NCBI RefSeq assembly: GCF_000974485.1
Contig: NZ_BBOM01000011.1
Span: 434,001 to 498,000, forward strand
DNA length: 64,000 nt
Direction: 5' to 3'
Source of the DNA: Streptomyces sp. NBRC 109706
Lineage (GTDB): Bacteria; Actinomycetota; Actinomycetes; Streptomycetales; Streptomycetaceae
A program made the translations under genes and the position numbers. Position 1 is the stretch's first letter. Each line of letters begins with the position of its first letter. Of the stretch, positions 10,111 to 22,200 are shown piece after piece. The notes below the pieces were generated by a model, which was not told the DNA's origin, did not search any database, and was given only the letters and a program-made list of their open reading frames with translations.

Positions 10111-10212
10111 ATGGCTCTTTCCGACTCCCGCGTGGCCGAGGCGCTCAAGGCGGCACTCCGGGACACCAGCCGACTGCGGGAACAGAACCGTCAACTCACG
10201 GCAGCGGCCCGC
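10111..10212 (+). other. N-terminal docking coil of gene 2 product
   Basis: The first 34 residues (starting MALSDSRVAEALKAALRDTS) form a predicted parallel coiled coil before the KS. It lacks the EK..L.YLKR signature found at the start of genes 3 and 4, so it likely pairs specifically with the tail of gene 1. Confidence 0.88.
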
Positions 10213-13200
10213 GAGCCCATCGCCATCGTCTCCATGGCATGCCGCTTCCCCGGCGGCGTCCAGAGCCCCGAGGACCTGTGGCGGCTCGTCACCGACGGAC
10301 ACGAAGGCATCACCGACTACCCCGCCGACCGTGGCTGGGACATGCCGAACGCCGACGACCCCCGCTTCGACACCGGACGGGCCCCCACCTCCTGGCGCGG
10401 CGGATTCCTCCCCGATATCGACAAGTTCGACGCCGGCCTCTTCGGCATCAGCCCCCGCGAGGCATTCGCCACCGACCCACAGCAGCGCCATGTCCTCGAA
10501 ACCTCATGGGAGGCGATCGAACGCGCGGGCATCGCCCCTTCCGCTCTCCGGGGCACGCAGACCGGCGTGTTCATCGGCTGCTCCACCGGCGGCCACAACG
10601 ACACCTATCCCCACCTCCTGCGCGGCACCCCGGACGCCGACGAGGGCCATCTGATGACCGGCAACGCGAACAGCGTCATCTCCGGCCGCGTCGCCTACAC
10701 CCTCGGCCTCGAAGGCCCCGCGATCACCGTCGACACCGCCTGCTCCTCCGCGCTGGTCGCGCTGCACCTCGCCAGCCGCTCCCTCCGGCAGGGCGAGTGC
10801 GAGATGGCCCTCGTCGGCGGGGTCACCCTCATGCCCGGCCCCGACATCCTCATCGGCTTCGCCCAGCAGGGCGGCCTCGCGGGCGACGGACGCGTCAAGT
10901 CCTTCGCCGACTCCGCCGACGGCACCGTCTTCTCCGAGGGCGTGGCCATCCTCGCCGTCGAACGCCTCTCCGACGCCCGCCGCCTCGGGCACCCCGTGCT
11001 GGCGGTGCTGCGCGGCTCCGCCGTCAACCAGGACGGGACCTCCAACGGTCTGACCGCGCCCAGCGGCATCGCCCAGCAGCGCGTCATCCGGCAGGCGCTG
11101 GCCTCCGCCGGTCTGTCGTCGGCTGATGTGGATGTGGTGGAGGCGCATGGCACCGGTACGTCGTTGGGTGATCCGATCGAGGCGCAGGCGCTGCTCGCGA
11201 CCTATGGCCAGGACCGGCCGGCGGACCAGCCGTTGCTGTTGGGCTCGGTGAAGTCGAATATCGGCCATACGCAGGCGGCCGCCGGTGTGGCGGGTGTGAT
11301 CAAGATGGTGGAGGCACTGCGTCATGGGACGTTGCCTCGGACTCTGCATGTGGAGGTGCCTTCGCCGCGGGTGGATTGGTCGGCGGGGCGGGTGGAGTTG
11401 TTGACGGAGGCGCGTCCCTGGGGTGTGGGGGAGGGGCGGGTTCGGCGGGCGGGTGTGTCGTCGTTCGGGATCAGTGGGACGAATGCGCATGTGATTGTGG
11501 AGGAGGCGCCGGACGAGGGTGTTGTTGTGGATGGGGGTGTTGGTTCGTCGGGGTTGGGGGTGGTGCCTTTGGTGGTGTCGGGGCGTGGTGAGGGTGGTTT
11601 GCGGGGGCAGGCGGGGCGGTTGGGTGGGTTTTTGGCGGGTGGTGGTGGGGTGTCGTTGGTGGATGTGGGGTTCTCGTTGGCTTCGGGGCGTTCGGCGTTG
11701 GGTCGGCGTGCGGTGGTGGTGGCGGGGGAGCGGGATGAGGCGGTGGCGGCGCTGGCGGGGTTGGCGGATGGGGTGGCGTCGTTGGATGTGGTGGTCGGGT
11801 CCTCGGGCGAAGGCGGCCGGTTGGCGTTGTTGTTCACGGGGCAGGGCGCGCAACGGCTGGGGATGGGGCGGGAGTTGTATGCCGGGTTCCCGGTGTTCGC
11901 TGAGTCGTTTGACGCGGTGGGTCGGGAGTTGGACCGGCGTCTGGAACGGCCGCTGGCCGGGGTGGTGTTCGGTGATGATGCGGAGCTGTTGAATCAGACG
12001 GTTTATGCGCAGGCGGCGTTGTTCGCGGTTGAGGTGTCGTTGTTCCGGCTCGTCGAGTCGTGGGGGGTGCGGCCTGAGTTTCTGGCCGGTCATTCGATCG
12101 GTGAGGTTGCCGCCGCCTATTGCGCGGGGGTGTGGTCGCTGGCGGATGCGTGTGAACTGGTGGCGGCGCGTGGGCGGTTGATGCAGTCGCTGCCGGCCGG
12201 TGGGGCGATGGTGGCGATCCAGGCGAGCGAGGACGAGTTGGGCGAACTGCCGGCGGGCGTCGGCATCGCGGCGATCAACGGGCCGAATTCTTTGGTGGTT
12301 TCCGGTGCCGAGGAAGCCGTTATCGCGTTGGCGGGGGAGTGGCGCGAGCGGGGGCGGAAGACTCGACGGCTTGCCGTCAGCCATGCCTTCCACTCGCCGT
12401 TGATGGAACCGGTGTTGGACGAATTCCGTGCGGCCATCGCCGGGTTGACGTTCCGGCCGCCGACGGTTCCGCTGGTCTCGAATGTGACGGGCGCATTGGC
12501 GACGGCGGAGCAGCTGTCCGATCCCGACTACTGGGTGGACCATATCCGTCAGCCGGTCCGTTTCGCCGATGGCGTCGCCACGCTCCACCGGCAGGGCGTG
12601 CGCACGTTCCTGGAACTCGGCCCGGATGGTGTGCTGTCCGCCGTCGGCGCCGAGAGCGCCGAGGACGCGCTGTTCGCGCCCGCGCTGCGCGGCGGCCACG
12701 ATGAGGCCCGCACGTTGTTGACCGCGCTGGCCCAGCTGTGGACGAGGGGCCTCGCCGTCGACTGGCCTGCCCTGTTCGCCGGTCAGGGCGCCCGCCGAGT
12801 CGACCTGCCGACCTACGCCTTTCAACACCAGAGCTTCTGGCCGGACGCGGGCGCCCGGGTGGGCGATGTCAGCGCGGCGGGTCTTGGCCGTGCCGAACAC
12901 CCGTTGTTGGGCGCGGCGGTGGCGCTTGCCGACAGCGACGGTTTTCTGCTGACCGGGCGGCTATCGGTGCGCACCCACCCCTGGCTGGCCGATCACCGGG
13001 TCGCCGGACGGGTGGTCGTTCCCGGCACCGGACTGCTGGAACTGGTCCTGCACGCGGGCACCCAGGTCGGCACCGGCATGGTGGAAGAACTGATGTTCCA
13101 GGCGCCGTTGGTGCTGCCCGAACAGGGCGATGCCATCGTGCAGGTGAGCGTGGGCGGCCCCGACGAGACCGGACGCCGTTCCGTCAGCGTGCACTCCCGC

Positions 13201-16200
13201 CTGGACGACGACCCGGGCGCCGCCCAGGGTTGGACGCACCACGCCGCCGGCATGCTTGGGCGCGAGGGAGCCGCCCCCACCTTCGACCTCACCCACTGGC
13301 CCCCGGCGGACGCCGAGGAGATCGACGTGTCCGGCTTCTACGCGGGCGCGGGCAATCCCGGGGTCGAGTACGGCCCGGGCTTCCACGGCTTGCGGCGGCT
13401 GTGGCGGCAGAGCAACGGCGACGCCTTTGTGGAGGTGGTGGCGCCGGAGACGCTGGCCGACCAGACCGGCGCGTTCGGTATGCACCCCGCGCTGACGGAC
13501 GCGATCCTGCACGCGCTGAACATCAGCGGCGTGGTGTCCGCCAACGGTGAGGGCCGGCTGCCGTTTGTGTTCAACGGGGTGTCGTTGTGGGCGGTGGGCG
13601 CGTCGGTGCTTCGGGTGCGGTTGCGGGCCATCGGCCCGGACCTGGTGTCGATGCTGCTGGCGGATGGTGAGGGCCGGCCGGTCGCCGAGGTGACCTCCCT
13701 GGGCGTGCGGGCGTTCTCGCCGGAGGCGATCGGCGCCGGTGGGGAGTCGTTGTTCCGGGTGGAGTGGGTTCCGGCCCTGGCCGGGGGTGAAAACGCCGAG
13801 GACTGGCGGGAGTTGAGATTGGGCGATGCGGCGGGTGCGTTGGTTGCCGTTCAGCGGTGGTTGGTTGAGGAGGAGGGGTCGGGGGTGCCGTTGGTGGTGG
13901 TGACGTCGGGTGCGGTGGATCCGGTGGGTGGGGGTGGGGTGGATCCGGATGCGGCGTCGGTGTGGGGGTTGGTGCGAGCGCTGCAGGCCGAACAGCCCGG
14001 CCGGATCATGCTCCTTGACACGGACGACGAGGTCTCCGTGGGCGGGTTGTTGGGGTTGGATGAGCCTGCGGTTGCGGTGCGTGGGGGTGAGGTGTGGGTG
14101 CCGCGTCTGGTGCGGGTGCCGTTGGCGTCGGTGCCTGTGGACGGTGAGGCGGTGGTGCGTGGTGATGGGACGGTGTTGATCACGGGTGGTTCGGGTGCGT
14201 TGGCGGGTTTGGTGGCGGAGCGTCTTGCCGAACGGCATGGGGTGCGGCGGTTGTTGATGCTGTCCCGAAGTGGTGCGGTCGCCGAGGGGCTGGTGGAGCG
14301 GTTGGCCGGTTTGGGTGCGTCCGTGGAGGCGGTGGCGTGTGATGCCTCGGATCGGGACGCGGTGGCCGAGGTGCTGGCGTCGATCGACCCGGACTTCCCG
14401 CTGCGCGGTGTCGTCCATGCGGCCGGTGTGCTGGACGACGGGGTGTTCGCCTCACTGAACCCCGAACGCCTGGAACGGGTATGGGCCCCGAAGGCGCGCG
14501 GGGCCGTCATTCTCGACGAGTTGACGGCGGATCTCGATCTGGATCTGTTTGTGGTGTTCTCTTCTGCGGCCGGTGTGTTGGGGAATGCGGGGCAGGCCAG
14601 TTATGGGGCGGCGAATACGTTCCTGGACGGGTTGGTGGCGCGGCGTCGTGAGCGTGGTTTGCCGGGTGTGTCGATGGCGTGGGGGCTGTGGGCGGTGGAG
14701 GGCGGCGGTATGGGGGCCACCCTTGGCGAGGCGGACTCCGGCAGGATCAACCGGGGCGGCATCCGGGCCCTGAGCACCGAGGAAGGGCTCGCCCTCTTCG
14801 ACGCCGGTCTCCGTCTGAACGCCGAACTCACCGTCCCCATCGGCCTGGACCTGGACGCGTTGCGTTCCTCGGCCACCACGAGCAGCGAGATTCCCGCACT
14901 GTTCCGTGGCCTGGTGCGGGTGCCGACTCGCGCCGTGGCGAAGGCCGGTGCCGTGACGGACACCGGATGGGCCGGCAGGCTGGCGGGACTCGATGAGGCC
15001 GGGCGGCACCGGCTGCTGCTCGATGTGGTCCGCGAGCAGGTGGCGGGCGTGCTCGGCTATGCACAGCCGGCCCTTGTGGGCCCGGCGCAGCCGTTCACCG
15101 AACTGGGCCTCGACTCGTTGACCGCGGTCGAGCTCCGCAACCGACTCGCCACCGTGATGGGCGTGCGGCTGCCGGCGACCCTGGTGTTCGACTACCCCAC
15201 GTCCGAGGTGCTGGCGGGCTTTCTGGTCCGCGAGGTCGTCGGCGAGGTCGTCAGCGTCGACACCCCGGCCCTGGCCACCACACACGCCACCGACAACGAG
15301 GCCATCGCCATCGTCGGCATGGCCTGCCGCTACCCCGGCGGGGTCACCACACCCGAGGAACTGTGGGAGCTGGTGGCGTCCGGAACCGACGCCATCTCGC
15401 CGTTCCCGACCGACCGGGGGTGGGACGTCGACGGCCTCTACGACCCCGACCCCGACAAGCTGGGCAAGAGCTACAGCCGGCACGGTGGATTCCTCAGCGA
15501 TGTCGCCGGGTTCGACCCCCAGTTCTTCGGCCTGTCGCCCCGTGAGGCCCTGACCACCGACCCGCAGCAGCGACTGCTGCTGGAAACCTCGTGGGAGGCG
15601 ATGGAGCGCGCGGGCATCGACCCAACCACCCTGCGCGGCAGCCGCACCGGCGTCTTCACCGGCGTCATGTACCACGACTACTACGATGTGCTGCGCCCGT
15701 TGCCGGAGAGCGAGGGAGCGGTCGGCACCGGCAAGGTGCCGAGCATCGCCTCCGGCCGACTGTCCTACACCTTCGGCCTCGAAGGCCCAGCGGTGACCGT
15801 GGACACCGCCTGCTCCTCGTCGTTGGTGGCTCTGCACCTGGCGGTGCAGGGACTGCGCAACGGCGAGTGCGATATGGCGCTGGCCGGCGGGGTCGCCGTG
15901 ATGGCGACCCCGGCGACCTTCATCACCTTCTCCCGCCAGCGTGCTTCGGCGCCCGACGGCCGGTGCAAGTCGTTCGCCGACTCCGCCGACGGCGCCGGCT
16001 GGAGCGAAGGCGCCGGCATGCTCCTCATCGAACGGCTGTCGGACGCACAGCGCCTCGGCCACCCGGTGCTGGCCGTGGTGCGGGGCTCGGCCGTCAACCA
16101 GGACGGCGCGTCGAACGGTCTGACCGCGCCGAACGGCCCCTCGCAGCAGCGGGTCATCCGCCAGGCCCTCGCCAACGCCCGCATCACCCTGTCCGATGTC

Positions 16201-19200
16201 GATGTCGTCGAGGGGCATGGCACGGGCACCAAGCTGGGCGACCCGATCGAGGCCCAGGCGCTGCTCGCGACCTACGGCCAGGACCGGCCGGCGGACCGGC
16301 CGCTCTGGCTGGGCTCGCTCAAGTCGAATATCGCCCATGCGCAGGCCGCTTCGGGCGTCGGCGGCATCATCAAGATGGTCATGGCGCTGCGCAATGCCAC
16401 CATGCCGCGCACCCTGCACGCGGATGTGCCGTCCCCGCACGTCGACTGGACGGCGGGTGCGGTGTCCCTGCTCACGGAGGAACGGCCCTGGCTGCCCGAG
16501 GAGGGACGCCTCCGCCGAGCCGCCGTGTCGTCGTTCGGCGTCAGCGGCACCAATGTGCACACCATCCTGGAGGAGGCGCCCCCGCTCGACCGGGCCGCCG
16601 GCGCCGCCCCCGGGGGCAAGCCGCTGCCCCTGGTGCCGGTGGCGCTCTCCGCCCTGGGCGGCGAAGCGCTGCGCGGGCAGGCCCGCGCGCTGCTCGCACA
16701 CCTCGGGACGCGCCCCGAGGACAGCGTGACCGATATCGCGTTCTCGCTGGCCACCGGCAGGGCTCGGCTGGAGAACCGCGTCCTGCTGCTCGCCGACAGC
16801 GTCGCTCAGCTGACCGACGAGCTGGGAGCCCTCGCGGCCGGCGACCCGCGTCTGGATTCGGCCATTGGCACGGCGAGGGACGGCCGGACCGCGTTTCTGT
16901 TTACGGGGCAGGGCGCGCAACGGCTCGGAATGGGCCGGGAGTTGTATGACGCGTTCCCGGTGTTCGCGGAGGCTTTTGACGCGGTGTGCGGGGAGTTGGA
17001 CCGGCATCTGGGACGGTCGCTTTCGGAGGTGGTGTTCGGTGACGATGCGGAGTTGTTGAATCAGACGGTTTATGCGCAGGCGGCGTTGTTCGCGGTTGAG
17101 GTGTCGTTGTTCCGGCTCGTCGAGTCGTGGGGGGTGCGGCCTGAGTTTCTGGCCGGGCATTCGATCGGCGAGGTTGCCGCCGCCTATTGCGCGGGGGTGT
17201 GGTCGCTGGCCGATGCGTGTGAACTGGTGGCGGCTCGTGGGCGGTTGATGCAGTCGCTGCCGGTGGGCGGGGCGATGGTGGCGATCCAGGCCACCGAGGA
17301 CGAGTTGGGCGAACTGCCGGCGGGCGTCGGCATCGCGGCGATCAACGGGCCCACCTCGCTGGTGGTTTCCGGTGCCGAGGAAGCCGTTACCGCGCTGGCC
17401 GGGGAATGGCGCGAGCGGGGGCGGAAGACCCGACGGCTCGCCGTCAGCCACGCCTTCCACTCGCCGCTGATGGAACCGGTGCTGGACGAATTCCGCGCGG
17501 CGATCTCCGGGCTGAGGTTCCAGGCCCCGACCATCTCCCTGGTGTCGAATGTGACAGGCGAGTTGGCCACCGTGGAGCAGATATGTGCCCCGGGCTACTG
17601 GGTGAACCATATTCGTCGGGCCGTCCGTTTCGCCGACGGGATCGCCGCGCTCCAGGGCGTCGGCGTGCGCACCTTCCTCGAACTCGGCCCGGACGGTGTG
17701 CTGTCCGCCGCCGGCGCCGAGACCGCCGAGGACGCGGTGTTCGCACCGCTGATGCGTGCCGGCCGCGACGAGGCCAGGACCCTGCTGACCGCGCTCGGCC
17801 GCGTCTGGGCGCATGGCACCGCCGTCGACTGGGCCGCGCTCTTCGACGGTTCCGGCGCCCGCCGCGTCGACCTGCCGACCTATGCCTTCCAGCGGGAACG
17901 GTACTGGCCCGATGTGGCGGTCGATATGACGCGGCCGTCCACGTCCCCCACGCATGCGGCCGAAGAGACCTTCTGGCGTGCGGTCGAGGCCGAGGACGCC
18001 GGGGCTCTCGCTGAGACGTTGCGTCTTGGTGTGGATGAGGTGGGGTCGTTGGAGTCGGTGTTGCCGGTGTTGTCGTCGTGGTGGCGGGGGCGTCGGGTGC
18101 GGGGTGTGGTGGATGGGTGGCGTTATGGGGTGGCGTGGCGTGCGGTGTCGGGTGGTGGGGGTGGGGTGTCGGGTCGTTGGGTTGTGGTGGTTGAGCCGGG
18201 TGATGGGGTTGTGGGTGTGGTGGGGGAGGCGTTGGTGGGGTGTGGGGTTGAGGTTGTGGTGGTGGAGGTGGATCCGGGGGTTGGTCGGGAGGGGTTTGTG
18301 GCTGCGTTGGCGGGGTTGGGGTCGGTTTCGGGTGTGGTGTCGTTGTTGGGTGTGGTGGGGACGTTGGGTTTGGTGCAGGGGTTGGGGGATGTGGGTGTGG
18401 GGGGTCGGTTGTGGTGCGTGACGCGGGGTGCGGTGTCGGTGGAGGGTGAGGTGGTGGATCCGGTGGGGTCGCAGGTGTGGGGGTTGGGTTTGGCGGCGGG
18501 GTTGGAGGTGCCGGATCGGTGGGGTGGTCTGATCGATTTGCCGGTTGAGGTGGATGAGGTGACGGCGGGTTTGCTGGTGGATGTGTTGGGTGGTGGTGAG
18601 GCGCAGTTGGCGGTTCGGGGTTCGGGTGTTTATGCGCGGCGTTTGGTGCCGGTGTCGTCCACTGCCGGTGGGGTGTGGGTGCCGCGTGGGACGGTGTTGG
18701 TTACGGGTGGTACGGGTGGTTTGGGTGCGCGGGTGGCGCGGTGGGTGGTGGGGCAGGGTGCGGAGCGGTTGGTGTTGTCGAGTCGTCGTGGTCTTGAGGC
18801 GCCGGGTGCGGTGGAGTTGCGGGATGAGTTGGTGGCGGCGGGCGCGGTGGTCGAGGTGGTGGCCTGTGACATGGGGGATCGGGATGCGGTGGCGGGGTTG
18901 CTGGGGGTTGCGGGTGCGGGGTTGACGGGTGTGGTGCATGCGGCCGGGGTGGATGTGTCGGGGATGCTCGACGGTCTGGACGAGGAGGCGCTGGCGCGGG
19001 CGGCGGGCGGCAAGGTGGTGGGTGCGGCGCTGCTGGACGAGCTGCTGGGCGAGCGGGAGTTGGACGCGTTTGTGCTGTTCTCCTCAGTGGCCGGAGTGCT
19101 CGGTGGCGGCGGCGCGGGCGCCTATGGCGCGGCAAATGCGTATCTCGACGGGTTGGCGGCGGCGCGTCGGGCGCGTGGCCTGGTGGGAACGTCGATCGCC

Positions 19201-22200
19201 TGGGGTCCCTGGGCCGGGGCCGGCATGGCGGTCGCCGACACCACGGCCGCCCAGTCCGGGCGTCGTGGCATGCGGCATCTCGACCCGGAGCTGGCCGTCA
19301 CCGCCCTCGGCACCGTCGCCGGCAGCGGCAACGCCACCGAGGTCGTGGCCGACGCCGACTGGCAGCGCATCGCGGGCATCTATGGCACCGCGCTCTTCGG
19401 CGAACTGGTCGACCCGTCGGTCGACGACCGCAACGCCACGCCCACCGACAGCCGTTCACCGCTGCTGGCCGAACTGAACGCGGTGGACGACGACGAGGAC
19501 CGCGAGCGCCGCCTCACCCGACTGGTCTGCGCCGAGGTGGCCACCGTCCTCGGCTACCGCCAGGCGGATATCCAGGACGAACGCGCCTTCCGCGACATGG
19601 GCTTCGACTCGCTGACCGCCGTCGAGCTGCGCAACCGGCTGACCGTGGTGACCGGCCTCCAGCTCGCCACCACGGTGGTCTTCGACCACCCCAGCCCCCG
19701 CCAACTCGCCGCGTTCCTGCGCACCGAACTGTTCGGCGCGGCCACCGAACCCGTCGTCCAGCAAAGGCCGTTCGCCGCCTCCGACGACGAGCCGATCGCG
19801 ATCGTCGGCATGGCCTGCCGCTACCCCGGCGGCGTCACCTCGCCCGAGGAGCTGTGGCAGCTCCTGGCCGAGGGCCGGGACGTCATCGGCGACTTCCCCG
19901 CCGACCGTGGCTGGGACCTCGACGCCATCTACGATCCCGAGCCCGACCGGTCGGGGACGACCTACTCGCGGCGTGGCGCGTTCCTCACCGGCATGCCGGA
20001 CTTCGACGCGTCGTTCTTCGGCATCAGCCCGCGCGAGGCCCTGGCCATGGACCCGCAGCAGCGGCTGCTGCTGGAGACCGGCTGGGAGGCGTTCGAACGC
20101 GCCGGACTGAACATCCGCGCGCTGCGCGGCAGTCAGACCGGTGTGTTCGTCGGCATCAGCGGCTCCGACTACGGCACGGTGCTCATGCAGGCCCCACCGG
20201 AGACGGCCGAGGCCCATGGCGCCGCCGGCAACGCCCTCAGCGTCATGTCCGGCCGCCTCTCCTACACGTTCGGGTTCGAGGGGCCCGCGGTGACGGTGGA
20301 CACGGCCTGCTCGTCGTCGCTGGTCGCCATGCATTTGGCGGCGCAGGCGCTGCGGCAGGGCGAATGCGATCTGGCGCTGGCCGGCGGGGTGACGGTGCTG
20401 TCGACGCCGCAGCTGTTCATCGAGTTCTCCCGGCAGCGCGGCCTGTCCGCCGACGGCCGCTGCAAGGCGTTCGCGGACTCCGCCGACGGCGTCGGCTGGG
20501 GCGAGGGCGTCGGCCAACTGGTGCTGGAACGGCTCTCCGACGCCCGCCGCCACGGCCATCAGGTGCTCGCGGTGGTGCGCGGCTCGGCCGTCAACCAGGA
20601 CGGTGCCTCCAACGGGCTCACCGCGCCGAACGGACCCTCTCAACAGCGCGTCATCCAGCAGGCGTTGGCCGGCGCCGGGCTGTCGTCCGACGAGGTGGAC
20701 GTGGTCGAGGCGCATGGCACCGGCACCCGGCTCGGCGACCCGATCGAGGCACAGGCGCTCCTCGCCACCTATGGCCAGGACCGGCCGGACGACCGTCCGC
20801 TGCTCCTCGGCTCGGTCAAGTCGAACATCGGCCACACCCAGGCGGCGGCCGGCGTCGCCGGCGTGATCAAGATCGTCATGGCGATGCGGCACGGAACCCT
20901 TCCGCGCACCCTGCACGCCGAGCGGCCGTCCTCCCGCGTGAACTGGTCGGCCGGCGCCGTGACGCTGCTGACCGAGCCCCGGCCGTGGGAGCCGGAGGAC
21001 GGCCGGGTCCGCAGGGCGGGCGTGTCGTCGTTCGGCATCAGCGGCACCAACGCCCACACCATCATCGAGGAACCCCCGGCCGCAGCCGACCCCGCCGAAC
21101 GTCCCGAACCCGACCTCGCCGACGGGTCGGCCACCACCTGGCCGGCGTTCCCCGTGCTGCTGACCGGGCATGACGCCACCGCCCTGCGCGCCCAGGCACG
21201 GCGGCTGAACGACCACCTCGACGGCGCATCCGACGTCCGGCTCGCCGACCTCGCCTACTCGCTGGCCACCAGCCGCGCCGAACTCCCGCACCGCGCCGTC
21301 CTGATCGCCGACCAACGCGAACGGTTGACCGCCGAACTGCGGGCGGTCGCGGAAGGCGATCCGCGATTCGACGTGGCAGTCGACGGCGGCTCCGCCGGCG
21401 GCGCCAGGGTCGCCCTGCTCTTCACGGGACAGGGCGCGCAGCGCATCGGCATGGGAGGGGACCTCTACGCCCGGTTCCCCGTCTTCGCCGCCACCTTCGA
21501 CGAGGTCTGCGCCGAACTGGACCGGCACCTCGAACGGCCCCTGCGTTCCGTGGTGTTCACCGCCCAGGGCGGCGCGGACGGGGAACTGCTGAACCAGACC
21601 GTCTATGCCCAGGCGGCCCTGTTCGCGATTGAGGTATCCCTCTACCGACTCGTCCGCAGCTGGGGCGCCCGGCCGGAGTTCCTGGCCGGCCACTCGATCG
21701 GCGAGGTCGCCGCCGCCTACTGCGCCGGGGTCTGGTCCCTGCCCGACGCCTGTGAACTGGTCGCCGCACGCGGCCGGTTGATGCAGTCACTGCCCGCCGG
21801 CGGCGCGATGGTGGCGATCCAGGCCGGCGAGGCCGAACTGGGCGAACTGCCGGCGGACGTGAGCATCGCCGCCATCAACAGCCCCACCTCGCTGGTGATC
21901 TCCGGCAAGGAGGAGCCGGTCGCCGCACTGGCCACCGTCTGGCGCGAACGGGGACGGAAGACCCGCCGGCTCGCCGTCAGCCACGCGTTTCACTCGCCGC
22001 TGATGGAACCGGTGTTGGACGAGTTCCGCGCGGCCATCTCCGGGCTCACGTTCCAGCCGCCGACGATTCCGCTGGTGTCGAATGTGACGGGCGGCCTCGC
22101 CACGGCGGAGCAACTGCGCGATCCGGGCTACTGGGTGGACCACATCCGCCATGCGGTGCGCTTCGCCGACGGCGTGGCCACCCTCCACGCCGAGGGCGTG

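Larger units (their letters stand above)
10213..15225 (+). other. Module C: KS-AT-DH-KR-ACP, malonyl, alkene-forming
   Basis: The KS Cys is at 10741 in TACSSA (Ala instead of the usual third Ser). The AT has GHSIGE (12088) and HAFHS (12382). The DH motif HRVAGRVVVP starts at 12994 and the Asp/His pair lies at 13498/13510, so dehydration is expected. The KR has LDD (14431) and Tyr at 14602. The ACP Ser is at 15115 in GLDSL. B-type reduction followed by dehydration normally gives an E alkene. The AT is nearly identical in DNA to that of module B across the gene boundary. Confidence 0.94.

Noticed and set aside
14452..18939. A 1,495-codon open frame on the minus strand
   Set aside because: Antisense to modules C and D; its low-complexity Thr/His/Pro-rich product mirrors the G/T-rich KR patch. 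No ribosome site or family resemblance.
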